Shown here piece by piece: positions 56,257-64,000 of a stretch of DNA of 64,000 nucleotides. Location of the stretch: assembly GCA_000964245.1 (NCBI GenBank), contig LANB01000001.1, forward strand, positions 3,475,501-3,539,500. The letters run 5' to 3'. This DNA is from Cellvibrionaceae bacterium 1162T.S.0a.05. Lineage in GTDB: Bacteria > Pseudomonadota > Gammaproteobacteria > Pseudomonadales > Cellvibrionaceae. How positions within the stretch are numbered: position 1 is the stretch's first letter; each line of letters opens with the position of its first letter. The position numbers and the translations under genes were made by a program. The notes under the pieces were generated by a model. That model had not been told where the DNA came from and ran no database searches. It saw nothing but the letters and a program-made list of their open reading frames with translations.

Positions 56257-57327
56257 TTAACCGACAATCGCCAGCGCCTTAATTTGCAAAAAGACGGATT
56301 GGCCGGGCTGTAAACCCAGGCTCTCGCAAGAAAACTGTGAAATTCGCGCAAGCAGTTGTTGCCCTTCGACCGATACTTGAACAAGACACTGACCATTGTC
56401 CAGATACTGAATATTGCTCACTGTCGCGGCGAGAATATTCAGAATACTGCTGTGTTCTGCATGCTCGAGATTCAGGCTGACATCTTTGGCAAGCACCCTG
56501 AAACGATAGTGTTCATTTTGTTCTGGTAAACACGAACCGGCTATGCGAATTTTTTGTTTACCGATTTGAAAGTGTAACAGCCTCTGTTTTTCGTCCCACT
56601 GGCAATCCTGTAAATCCAGAATAGAAAAGGCTTCCTCGTTTTGTGCAAGTGGATACTGCAGATTGGTCAGTGCCGGAATAAATTTATCGCGAAAGACAAC
56701 ACGGCCATTTTGTAAATACACCAGTGAATCCGCAAGATGCAGCAATTCTTCCGGGTAATGACTGACAATCAGCATGCCGAGTTGAAATTCATTTTTAAGT
56801 TTAAGCAGTTGCGCCAGGACCAGCTCGCGATTATTTTTATCCAGCGCGGATACCGGTTCATCCAGTAAAAGCAAATTAGGTTGCGCAAGTAAAGCTTGTG
56901 CAATTGCCACAAGTTGACGTTGACCACCGGAAAGTTCGTGGCTTCGGTGCTGTAGTAATTTTTCTATTCCCAGGGTGGTTAGTAAACTTTCGCGATAAAA
57001 CCGCTGTGGTAAATGTTTCGCGCGTTTTTCTGCAAAAGCCAAAAGCTTATCGACAGACAAATGCGGGAATATCCATGCATCCTGATTCACATACGCGACA
57101 CCGCGCTGGAAGCAGGCGAGAGGTTTTTTGTTCGAGCTTAACCACGGTTGTTCATCAAAAACAATGGAGCCATCACAGGATTCAAGCCCACAAATTGCTC
57201 GCAATAACGATGTTTTTCCTGAACCGCTCGGCCCAACAATTGCAGTGACCTCAGCAAGAGAAAAATCTTCCTCAAGCACCAGCGAAAAACCACCGCGTAC
57301 ACTGTGAATATCAAGCTTCAGATTCAT
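56257..57327 (-). CDS. modC: ModC-like ABC ATPase (molybdate import)
   Basis: The start is set at ATG 57327, where it overlaps the modB stop as ATGA; ATG 57342 is the in-frame alternative. About 356 residues. Walker A GPSGSGKT near 35, signature LSGGQRQLVAIAQAL near 127, Walker B LLLLDEPVSALD, H-loop VSHY. The C-terminal 110 residues form a TOBE/Mop-like domain (VLAKDVSLNLEHAEHSSILN) typical of ModC, used to sense molybdate. Paired with modB; modA is not in the window. Confidence 0.9.
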   Translation of the reverse strand: MNLKLDIHSVRGGFSLVLEEDFSLAEVTAIVGPSGSGKTSLLRAICGLESCDGSIVFDEQPWLSSNKKPLACFQRGVAYVNQDAWIFPHLSVDKLLAFAEKRAKHLPQRFYRESLLTTLGIEKLLQHRSHELSGGQRQLVAIAQALLAQPNLLLLDEPVSALDKNNRELVLAQLLKLKNEFQLGMLIVSHYPEELLHLADSLVYLQNGRVVFRDKFIPALTNLQYPLAQNEEAFSILDLQDCQWDEKQRLLHFQIGKQKIRIAGSCLPEQNEHYRFRVLAKDVSLNLEHAEHSSILNILAATVSNIQYLDNGQCLVQVSVEGQQLLARISQFSCESLGLQPGQSVFLQIKALAIVG

Positions 57328-58001
57328 CGCGTTATCGTCCATCTGCGATTAACGAAAAAAACCAGCAGCAACAACAAGAATGAAAGAGCGAGCAAACTCA
57401 AGGAAAGAACATGCGCTGCGCTGTAATCCAAAGCCTCAACATGCTCATAAATTGCAATAGACGCGACTTGTGTTTCTCCGGGAATATTGCCGCCTATCAT
57501 CAACACAATGCCAAACTCACCGAGAGTGTGCGCAAAACCAAGCACCGCTGCTGTGATAAATGCCCCTTTGCAAATTGGGATCACGACACTAAAAAAAGTA
57601 TCCACCGGAGACGCACGCAAACATGCAGCACATTCGAGCGCACGTTTATCGAGCTGACTAAACGCATTTTGCAGGGGCTGTACGACAAAGGGCAGTGAAT
57701 AAACAATCGAGCCAATAACCAGGCCACTAAAACTGAAAGCAAGGGAGGGTAACCCGAGGTGTTGAAAGGCTCCGCCAATGGCAGAGTGGGTGCTGAAGGC
57801 AAGTAACAGATAGAAACCGAGTACCGTTGGTGGCAGCACGAGTGGAAGAGCAATCGCAGCTTCGATTGCTATTTTGATTTTGCTTTTCGTGTTCGCCAGC
57901 CACCATGCCAGGGGGGTGCCGAGCAGTATTAATATGATCGTGCTGACGGCGGCCAGTTTAAAAGACAAACTGAGCGCGAGTAGATCCTGGCTTGCGAACA
58001 T
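57324..58001 (-). CDS. modB: ModB-like molybdate ABC permease
   Basis: 225 residues with about five hydrophobic helices. The permease loop EAA-like motif reads ECAACLRASPVDTFFSVVIP near 130-150. The N-terminal LGTPLAWWLANTKSK and ALPLVLPPTVLGFYLLLAFS blocks match ModB. It forms the inner-membrane channel that ModC drives. A ModA periplasmic binding protein would be needed and must be encoded elsewhere. The modB-modC pair sits between infA and bpt, where most relatives have no gene. Confidence 0.9.
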   Translation of the reverse strand: MFASQDLLALSLSFKLAAVSTIILILLGTPLAWWLANTKSKIKIAIEAAIALPLVLPPTVLGFYLLLAFSTHSAIGGAFQHLGLPSLAFSFSGLVIGSIVYSLPFVVQPLQNAFSQLDKRALECAACLRASPVDTFFSVVIPICKGAFITAAVLGFAHTLGEFGIVLMIGGNIPGETQVASIAIYEHVEALDYSAAHVLSLSLLALSFLLLLLVFFVNRRWTITR

Positions 58002-58115
58002 GTCTGGTTTGGTTCCTCCGAAAGCGGCAGTATACCTTTATCTTTGTGAAATTGTTTTGTTTGGGTTTTAAGTTGACTCTTAGTGCTTGTCGTGAGTATC
58101 TTCGAGTATGTCGTG

Positions 58116-58344
58116 GGACCATCGACTTGCTTCGCCTTCCAATTTCCCATTGTTGGTTTGGCCGCAGGAACTCTAAGTGTAAGGTGGCCCTTTGCGAAAA
58201 CGCATGAATACATCCATGTAGCTCCTTCGACCGAACGCGGCCCGGGCCTCCCTGGCCCGAAAGGTTTCGCAAAGGGCCACCTTACACTCAGAGTTCTTTC
58301 ATTTTTGTCGGGGGAAATTGGAAGGCGAAGCAAGTCGATGGTCC
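58116..58344. repeat. 229-bp nested inverted repeat, family copy 1
   Basis: The outer arms 58116-58148 and 58312-58344 are perfect 33-base inverted repeats. The inner arms 58168-58199 and 58265-58296 are 32-base inverted repeats with one mismatch. Between them lies a core (58200-58264) with CATCCATGTAGCTCCTTCG and the palindromic GGCCCGGGCC. The whole could fold as a very long hairpin. It has no coding content of its own. The core is shared with the elements at 58486 and 61385, so this is a mobile or amplifying repeat family. It lies after modB. Confidence 0.8.
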
Positions 58345-58485
58345 GGGAGAGTTGTTCGAAATTCGTTAGTTGTCAAGGGAGGCTCAGTGACTTGAAAAGT
58401 CACCTACTCAAATAACCAAATAAAGAAAAAGCAATATAAGAAAAAAACAATAATTAAGAATATGTGCTATCTGGATCGCTGAGTG

Positions 58486-58576
58486 CGAGGTAAGCCATAT
58501 CGAAACCTTTCGGGCCAAGGAAGGCCCGAAGGAGCTACATGGATGTATTTATGCGTTTTCGATAGGGCTTACCTCG
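58486..58576. repeat. Palindromic repeat, family copy 2 (core inverted, shortened)
   Basis: The arms CGAGGTAAGCCATATCGAAA (58486-58505) and TTTCGATAGGGCTTACCTCG (58557-58576) pair at 19 of 20 positions. The centre, read on the minus strand, matches the copy-1 core (CATCCATGTAGCTCCTTCG then GGCCCGAAAGGTTTCG) with about 15 bases lost in the middle. The arms differ from those of copy 1 although the core is shared. Confidence 0.75.
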
Positions 58577-58850
58577 TGATCAGCGATCTAACGACGAGCC
58601 CTCTTAGAGAATTATTGATAACACATAGAAATCTTACTGAAGTGCATGTGCGATGCGATAGGGCTTACCTCGTGATCAGCGATCTAACGACGAGCCTTCT
58701 TAGAGTAATTAAATTATCAGAAGTATGAGAACGCATAGAAATCGCGCTGATGTACATATGCGATGTGATAGGGCTCATCTCGTGATCTAACGCTAACGAC
58801 AAGCCTTCTTAGAGCAATTAAATTATCAAAAGAAATGAGAGCGCAAAAAA
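58561..58850. repeat. Three direct repeats of about 100 bp
   Basis: Units begin GATAGGGCT at 58561, 58657 and 58767 (periods 96 and 110). Each contains a GATAGGGCT..CTCGTGATC block, then AACGACGAGCC or AACGACAAGCC and CTTAGAG, then an AT-rich tail. The first two are almost identical over the first 50 bases; the third is diverged. Unit 1 begins inside the right arm of palindrome copy 2. The array runs to the 3' end of bpt. Confidence 0.75.
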
Positions 58851-59564
58851 CTAACTATCACGCACACTAATCCAGTTATTATTAATCATCAGTTGAAAAG
58901 GCCGATAATCAATTTTGTAACTCATTTTCTGACAACGCTTAATCCAATAACCGAGATATAAATACTCCAACCCCAAACTCTCCGCCCAACGTATTTCACT
59001 AAGAATACAAAACCGCCCCAAACTACGTTTATCCTCTTCGGGATCAAAAAAAGTGTAAATCGCCGACACAGCGTGATCCAAAACATCTGTCACCGCCACC
59101 GCGATAAGCTTGCCATCGCGACGGTATTGTAAATAATGTGTGGCACCCCATTCGGAGCTTAAAAACTCGCTGTACTGTTTTCGAGAGGGAGGATACATGT
59201 CGCCATCATTGTGGCGAAGGGTGATGTATTTTTCGTAAAGGGCATAGCATTCATCGTTGTCGATGCTGCTCACGTCCACCATTTCCAAATCGCAATTCAG
59301 TTTCAGGCAGCGCTTTTGATTGCGAGAGGGCTTGAATTGCTTCACCGGAATGCGGATGGGAATGCAGGCCTGACAGTGTTGACACTTGGGGCGGTAGAGA
59401 TGATTGCCACTGCGGCGAAAGCCGTATTCGGATAAACGCGAGTACAGGTCGACATCCATTTCTGTTGCGGGATCAACAAAAACGGTGGTGCTTTCCTGGT
59501 CATCCAAATAGCTGCAGCTGTGAGGGTGAGTGGCAAATAATTTAATCCTGGAGAGATCCGTCAT
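58851..59564 (-). CDS. bpt: Aspartate/glutamate leucyltransferase Bpt (formerly Ate)
   Basis: 237 residues. The N-terminal domain opens FATHPHSCSYLDDQESTTVF, with a Cys-rich CQHCQAC near 60 in the RPKCQHCQACIPIRI motif. The C-terminal acetyltransferase-like half has AVTDVLDHAVSAIYTFFDP and LGLEYLYLGYWIKRCQKM..YK. It attaches Leu to proteins with N-terminal Asp or Glu, creating ClpS-ClpAP degrons. It overlaps the upstream aat by 23 bases, so trxB-aat-bpt is one transcript or part of one. Confidence 0.95.
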   Translation of the reverse strand: MTDLSRIKLFATHPHSCSYLDDQESTTVFVDPATEMDVDLYSRLSEYGFRRSGNHLYRPKCQHCQACIPIRIPVKQFKPSRNQKRCLKLNCDLEMVDVSSIDNDECYALYEKYITLRHNDGDMYPPSRKQYSEFLSSEWGATHYLQYRRDGKLIAVAVTDVLDHAVSAIYTFFDPEEDKRSLGRFCILSEIRWAESLGLEYLYLGYWIKRCQKMSYKIDYRPFQLMINNNWISVRDS

Positions 59565-60270
59565 AACCCTGTGGCGGCATGGCCCACGCCGATTTCCAAT
59601 CTATATTCTTCTGTTTAACTAGCGCTCGTAAGCGACTTTCAAAATCTTTACGCGAAATTTCTCGCGCCCCAAGAGATTCTAAATAGTCGCTATGTACCTG
59701 ACAGTCAATTAATTCGAAGCCCCAGGCCTGTAATTGCAGACAAAGTGTACAAAAAGCCAGACGTGACGCCCCAGTCAACCTGCTGAACATCGATTCGCCA
59801 AAAAAGACCTTGCCCAGGGCGATACCGTACAAGCCACCGATAAGCTCACCATCTTTCCAGGCTTCTACCGAGTGTGCAAAACCGGCCTCATACAAGCTGC
59901 AGTAGGCCTCAATCATCTCCTCGGTGATCCAGGTTCCGGCGCCATCACGCGGTGCCTGGGCACAGTGGCGAATGACGGCGGAAAACGCCTTGTCGACGCT
60001 AAAAGTGTAGGGTTGTTTTTTTGCCAGTTTGCGTGTGCTGCGGTTGATATGAATCTCGCGCGGGTCGAGGATCAATCGTGGATCGGGTGACCACCACAAA
60101 ATCGGGTCGTTGTCGCTGTACCACGGAAAAATGCCCTGCTCGTATGCGGCTAGCATACGTGGGAGGGAGAGGTCTCCCCCCGCAGCGAGCAAGCCATTTG
60201 GCTCGTCAAGCGCGAGGGAAGTGGCGGGGAAGTCAGTTGTTGCAGGCTCCAGCCAGCTGATTTGCCCCAT
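59542..60270 (-). CDS. aat: Leucyl/phenylalanyl-tRNA-protein transferase
   Basis: 242 residues. PNGLLAAGGDLSLPRMLAAY, YEQGIFPWYS and WWSPDPRLIL form the characteristic N-terminal block. HSVEAWKDGELIGGLYGIAL and VFFGESMFS follow, and LIDCQVHSDYLESLGAREISR is the substrate-binding end. It moves Leu or Phe from tRNA onto N-terminal Lys or Arg. It lies 14 bases after trxB and overlaps bpt. Confidence 0.96.
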   Translation of the reverse strand: MGQISWLEPATTDFPATSLALDEPNGLLAAGGDLSLPRMLAAYEQGIFPWYSDNDPILWWSPDPRLILDPREIHINRSTRKLAKKQPYTFSVDKAFSAVIRHCAQAPRDGAGTWITEEMIEAYCSLYEAGFAHSVEAWKDGELIGGLYGIALGKVFFGESMFSRLTGASRLAFCTLCLQLQAWGFELIDCQVHSDYLESLGAREISRKDFESRLRALVKQKNIDWKSAWAMPPQGYDGSLQD

Positions 60271-60284
60271 GCAGGTCGGCTCGT

Positions 60285-61319
<1,035 letters not shown>

Positions 61320-61384
61320 TCATTGAGAGTCTCAATTGTTTTAATTGCTCTGGACTTGCTTCCCCACTGATTAATATGGCCGCA

Positions 61385-61512
61385 AGAACGCCGATTACAA
61401 GGTGGGCCTTTGCGAAATCGCATAAATACTTCCATGTAGCACCTTCGGTTGAACGCGGCCCGGGCCCCTGGCCCGAAAGATTTCGTATAGGCCCTCCTTG
61501 CATTCAGGGTTC
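61385..61512. repeat. Palindromic repeat, family copy 3, between trxB and ftsK
   Basis: The left arm (GAACGCCGATTACAAGGTGG..TTTGCGAAAT) and right arm (ATTTCGTATAGGCCC..TTGCATTCAGGGTTC) are imperfect inverted repeats. The centre CATAAATACTTCCATGTAGC with CGCGGCCCGGGCC and GGCCCGAAAG matches the copy-1 core. Inner arms are clearly related to those of copy 1. The rest of the 461-base trxB-ftsK gap holds the ftsK promoter region and nothing else I can name. Confidence 0.75.
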
Positions 61513-61693
61513 CGCCCAAAACCCTGCATAAATTGCCGATCCGAACGTGCACGAAGTTCACGGGCTAACTAATTGTTTTAAAAGGAAGATTTAGGAACCA
61601 CGCCAAAGATAAAGTACAATGAGTCCCGCCAGTATTCAGGACGGGTTAAGATCCTTCAATCCAAAGTACCACCAGAGCGTGTCAGGACAGATT

Positions 61694-64000
61694 TTGAGTA
61701 AGAAAAGCGACAAAAGCAGCACCATGCCGGCGATTAAACATACAACAGCCCGAATTGTTCGAGAGGGGATCTTGATTGGTCTTATGGCGGTTTGCGCCTA
61801 TTTGGCCCTTGCCTTGATGACCTATAGCACCAGTGACCCAGGCTGGTCGAGCACGGGAACGGGCGATGATATTCAGAATGCCGGGGGGCCTGCGGGTGCC
61901 TGGTTGGCGGATGTCTTTTTCTCCTTGTTTGGCAATCTGGCCTTTCTTTTTCCCTGCCTGCTTGTTTACCAAATTGTCGTGCAGTTGCGCGATCGCGAAG
62001 GCTTGAATCTCGACCCTTTGGTATTGTTGTTGCGTTTTGTGGGTTTGTGCATGGTCATGGTATCCACCACCGGAATCGCGGTGTTGCAATACGGTCTCGA
62101 AAATTCTGATTTGCCGTTTTCAAGCGGGGGTTGGTTGGGGCTCGAAGTGGCCACGTCCATTGAGGCTGCCTTTGGCTATATTGGCGGTGTGTTGTTGTTG
62201 CTGGCAATTTTTCTTTTTGGTTTGACGATTTTTATTGATATCAGTTGGTTTGCCGTTATGGATTACATCGGTTTGATGGTCCTGAAAGGCATCGATTATT
62301 TGAAGCATCGCGCCATTATTTTTAAAGCGAATCGCGAAGAGAAAAAACAGGCGAAGGAAGCTGTAAAAGAGCGTAGGGAAGCGGCCAAAGTGCAGACAAA
62401 AATTCAGGAAAAACGCATACCGCCCACCATCAATCCGCCCAGAAAAAAACCGGCGCCGAGCCCGCGTGTGCAAAAAGAGCAGCAGCAATCGCTGTTCGAT
62501 GATATGCCCGTAGAAGGGGATTTGCCGCCAATAAAACTGCTCGACCCCGCGAGCAAAAGTCCTGATAAAGGGTACTCGGAAGAATCGCTGGAGGCGATGT
62601 CTCGCTTGCTGGAATTAAAACTGAAAGATTTCGGTGTGGTGGCCGAAGTGGTCGCAGTGTTACCCGGGCCAGTTGTTACGCGATTTGAAATTCAACCGGC
62701 GGCCGGTGTAAAGGTCAGTAAAATTACCAACCTCGCGAAAGACCTCGCACGCTCGCTCGCAGTGAGCAGTGTACGGGTTGTCGAAGTCATTCAGGGGAAG
62801 TCAGTTGTCGGTATTGAAATTCCCAATGAGCATCGCGAGATTGTGCGCTTAAGTGAAGTGATTGCGTCCGATGTGTATGAGCGATCCCGATCGCCTTTGA
62901 GTTTGGCTTTGGGGCACGATATCAGTGGCGAACCGGTGGTGGCGGATCTTGCAAAAATGCCGCACTTACTTGTGGCAGGTACAACCGGTTCCGGTAAATC
63001 TGTCGGTGTTAACTCGATGTTAATTTCGATGTTGTACAAGGCTTCACCGGAAGAGGTGCGTTTTATTCTCGTCGACCCCAAAATGTTGGAGTTGAGTGTT
63101 TACGAAGGTATCCCGCATTTGTTAACCCCGGTCATTACCGACATGAAAGACGCGGCAACCGGCTTGCGTTGGTGTGTGGGTGAGATGGAAAGACGTTATA
63201 AATTAATGGCCGCACTCGGAGTGAGAAACATCGCGGGCTACAACAAAAAAGTTCGCGAAGCGATCAAGGCCGGTTCACCCATTCCCGACCCCTTGTGGAA
63301 CCCGGAAGCAGATTTACTCAATGAAGAAACCGAGGCGCCGAACCTGGAGAGCATGCCTTTCATTGTGGTTGTGATAGATGAATTTGCCGATATGATGATG
63401 ATCGTCGGTAAAAAAGTGGAACAACTCATTGCGCGTATTGCACAAAAAGCACGGGCTGCCGGTATCCATATGATTCTCGCGACCCAACGCCCCTCGGTAG
63501 ATGTTATTACTGGCTTGATTAAAGCGAACGTCCCCACCCGCATGGCTTTTCAGGTGAGTTCAAAAATTGATTCGAGAACCATTCTGGATCAGGGCGGCGC
63601 GGAACAATTACTGGGGCATGGTGATATGTTGTTTTTGCCACCTGGTACGTCGATGACAGTGCGTGTTCACGGCGCGTTTATTGACGACCATGAAGTGCAC
63701 AAAGTGGTTGCCGATTGGAAAAAACGTGGCCAGCCAGATTACCTCGAAGAGATATTAAGTGAAGAAGTGCAGAGTATTCCGGTGCCCGGTTACAGCGCCG
63801 ACGGCGAGGAGGGTGGTGGTGACAGTGAGTCTGATCCTCTCTATGACGAAGCTGTCGCCTTTGTAACAGAAACGCGCAAGGCAAGTATCTCATCAGTACA
63901 GCGTAAATTGCGTATTGGTTACAACCGCGCTGCACGTTTGATTGAACAAATGGAAAACTCCGGGGTGGTGACGCCCATGAGTGCCAACGGTAATCGCGAG
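61694..64000 (+). CDS. ftsK: DNA translocase FtsK (C-terminal end missing)
   Basis: A TTG start at 61694, with AGGACAG seven bases upstream, gives 769 open codons to the window edge. The N-terminal 190 residues have four hydrophobic helices ([18 protein letters not shown] and following) that anchor it at the septum. A charged linker (about 200-300) is short compared with E. coli FtsK. The motor has Walker [15 protein letters not shown] near 437 and Walker [13 protein letters not shown] near 565. The end [20 protein letters not shown] is the gamma winged helix that reads KOPS sites; only its last few residues are outside. It moves DNA and activates XerCD at division. Confidence 0.95.
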   Translation, partial: MSKKSDKSSTMPAIKHTTARIVREGILIGLMAVCAYLALALMTYSTSDPGWSSTGTGDDIQNAGGPAGAWLADVFFSLFGNLAFLFPCLLVYQIVVQLRDREGLNLDPLVLLLRFVGLCMVMVSTTGIAVLQYGLENSDLPFSSGGWLGLEVATSIEAAFGYIGGVLLLLAIFLFGLTIFIDISWFAVMDYIGLMVLKGIDYLKHRAIIFKANREEKKQAKEAVKERREAAKVQTKIQEKRIPPTINPPRKKPAPSPRVQKEQQQSLFDDMPVEGDLPPIKLLDPASKSPDKGYSEESLEAMSRLLELKLKDFGVVAEVVAVLPGPVVTRFEIQPAAGVKVSKITNLAKDLARSLAVSSVRVVEVIQGKSVVGIEIPNEHREIVRLSEVIASDVYERSRSPLSLALGHDISGEPVVADLAKMPHLLVAGTTGSGKSVGVNSMLISMLYKASPEEVRFILVDPKMLELSVYEGIPHLLTPVITDMKDAATGLRWCVGEMERRYKLMAALGVRNIAGYNKKVREAIKAGSPIPDPLWNPEADLLNEETEAPNLESMPFIVVVIDEFADMMMIVGKKVEQLIARIAQKARAAGIHMILATQRPSVDVITGLIKANVPTRMAFQVSSKIDSRTILDQGGAEQLLGHGDMLFLPPGTSMTVRVHGAFIDDHEVHKVVADWKKRGQPDYLEEILSEEVQSIPVPGYSADGEEGGGDSESDPLYDEAVAFVTETRKASISSVQRKLRIGYNRAARLIEQMENSGVVTPMSANGNRE

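Noticed and set aside
58483-58728. Short frames with RNLSGQG-type peptides in the repeat elements (also at 61210-61503)
   Set aside because: The shared peptide comes from the repeated DNA core itself, not from a protein family.
58116-58850. CRISPR array or integron attC sites
   Set aside because: Units are about 100 bases with no short identical repeats and regular spacers, and the palindromes lack attC R and L boxes and an integrase nearby.

Overview
The window looks like chromosome of a marine or cellulolytic gammaproteobacterium of the Cellvibrionales (Cellvibrio, Saccharophagus or Teredinibacter type). The right end carries the gammaproteobacterial block icd - cspD - clpS - clpA - infA - bpt - aat - trxB - ftsK. 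The accessory genes carry family hallmarks: a long poly-serine linker in a surface lipoprotein, a CE15 glucuronoyl esterase, and thrombospondin-type calcium repeats. No tRNA, rRNA or CRISPR array was seen. The left 5 kb is visibly more AT-rich than the rest.

Left accessory zone (1-5140). On the minus strand are three overlapping genes of an ABC-three-component (ABC-3C) conflict system: an HNH effector, a small middle component, and an SMC/RecF-like ATPase that runs off the left edge. Beside them is a relic of a tailless PM2-like (corticovirus/autolykivirus) phage: a 38-residue membrane peptide and a frameshifted, truncated P2-type major capsid gene. Then come the decayed remains of an IS200-like (Y1) transposase, a putative outer-membrane protein of unknown role, and a broken partial copy of the D-x-D/YD repeat lipoprotein found intact 6 kb away.

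Central zone (5.4-39.5 kb). Mixed metabolic, envelope and signalling genes: an AbgT transporter, the CE15 esterase, two SDR oxidoreductases, a sterol-desaturase-family enzyme, a matrixin-like lipoprotein protease, and a P450 / membrane protein / DyP-peroxidase operon. Next are a 1083-residue class III cyclase-ATPase-TPR protein, a Crp-family regulator, a DUF900 hydrolase, a PKD-domain secreted protein, MtfA, RhlE, a FIST sensor overlapping a GGDEF-EAL enzyme, a vWA protein, an LEA-like lipoprotein and an AEC transporter.

The most unusual locus is 39639-43574. Four tightly coupled minus-strand genes encode a stand-alone small helical adaptor, an ABC ATPase with an adaptor-like N-terminus, a large membrane protein, and a second adaptor protein with a conserved tail. 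The adaptor segments resemble effector-associated domains (EAD11 type) known from bacterial conflict systems. Here they would tie an ABC transporter-like pair together. I know of no described function for such a cassette.

Right zone (43.7-64 kb). A compact CheA-like Hpt/HATPase protein is followed by a SixA-type phosphohistidine phosphatase. Then come rapA, a stand-alone CBM48 protein, the rluE-nudJ pair, and the housekeeping block. Between infA and bpt the usual order is interrupted by modB-modC (no modA in the window) and an 850-bp repeat field. This field holds a 229-bp nested inverted repeat, a second related palindrome and three direct repeats of about 100 bp. A third member of the palindrome family lies between trxB and ftsK. 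The window ends inside the last helices of FtsK.
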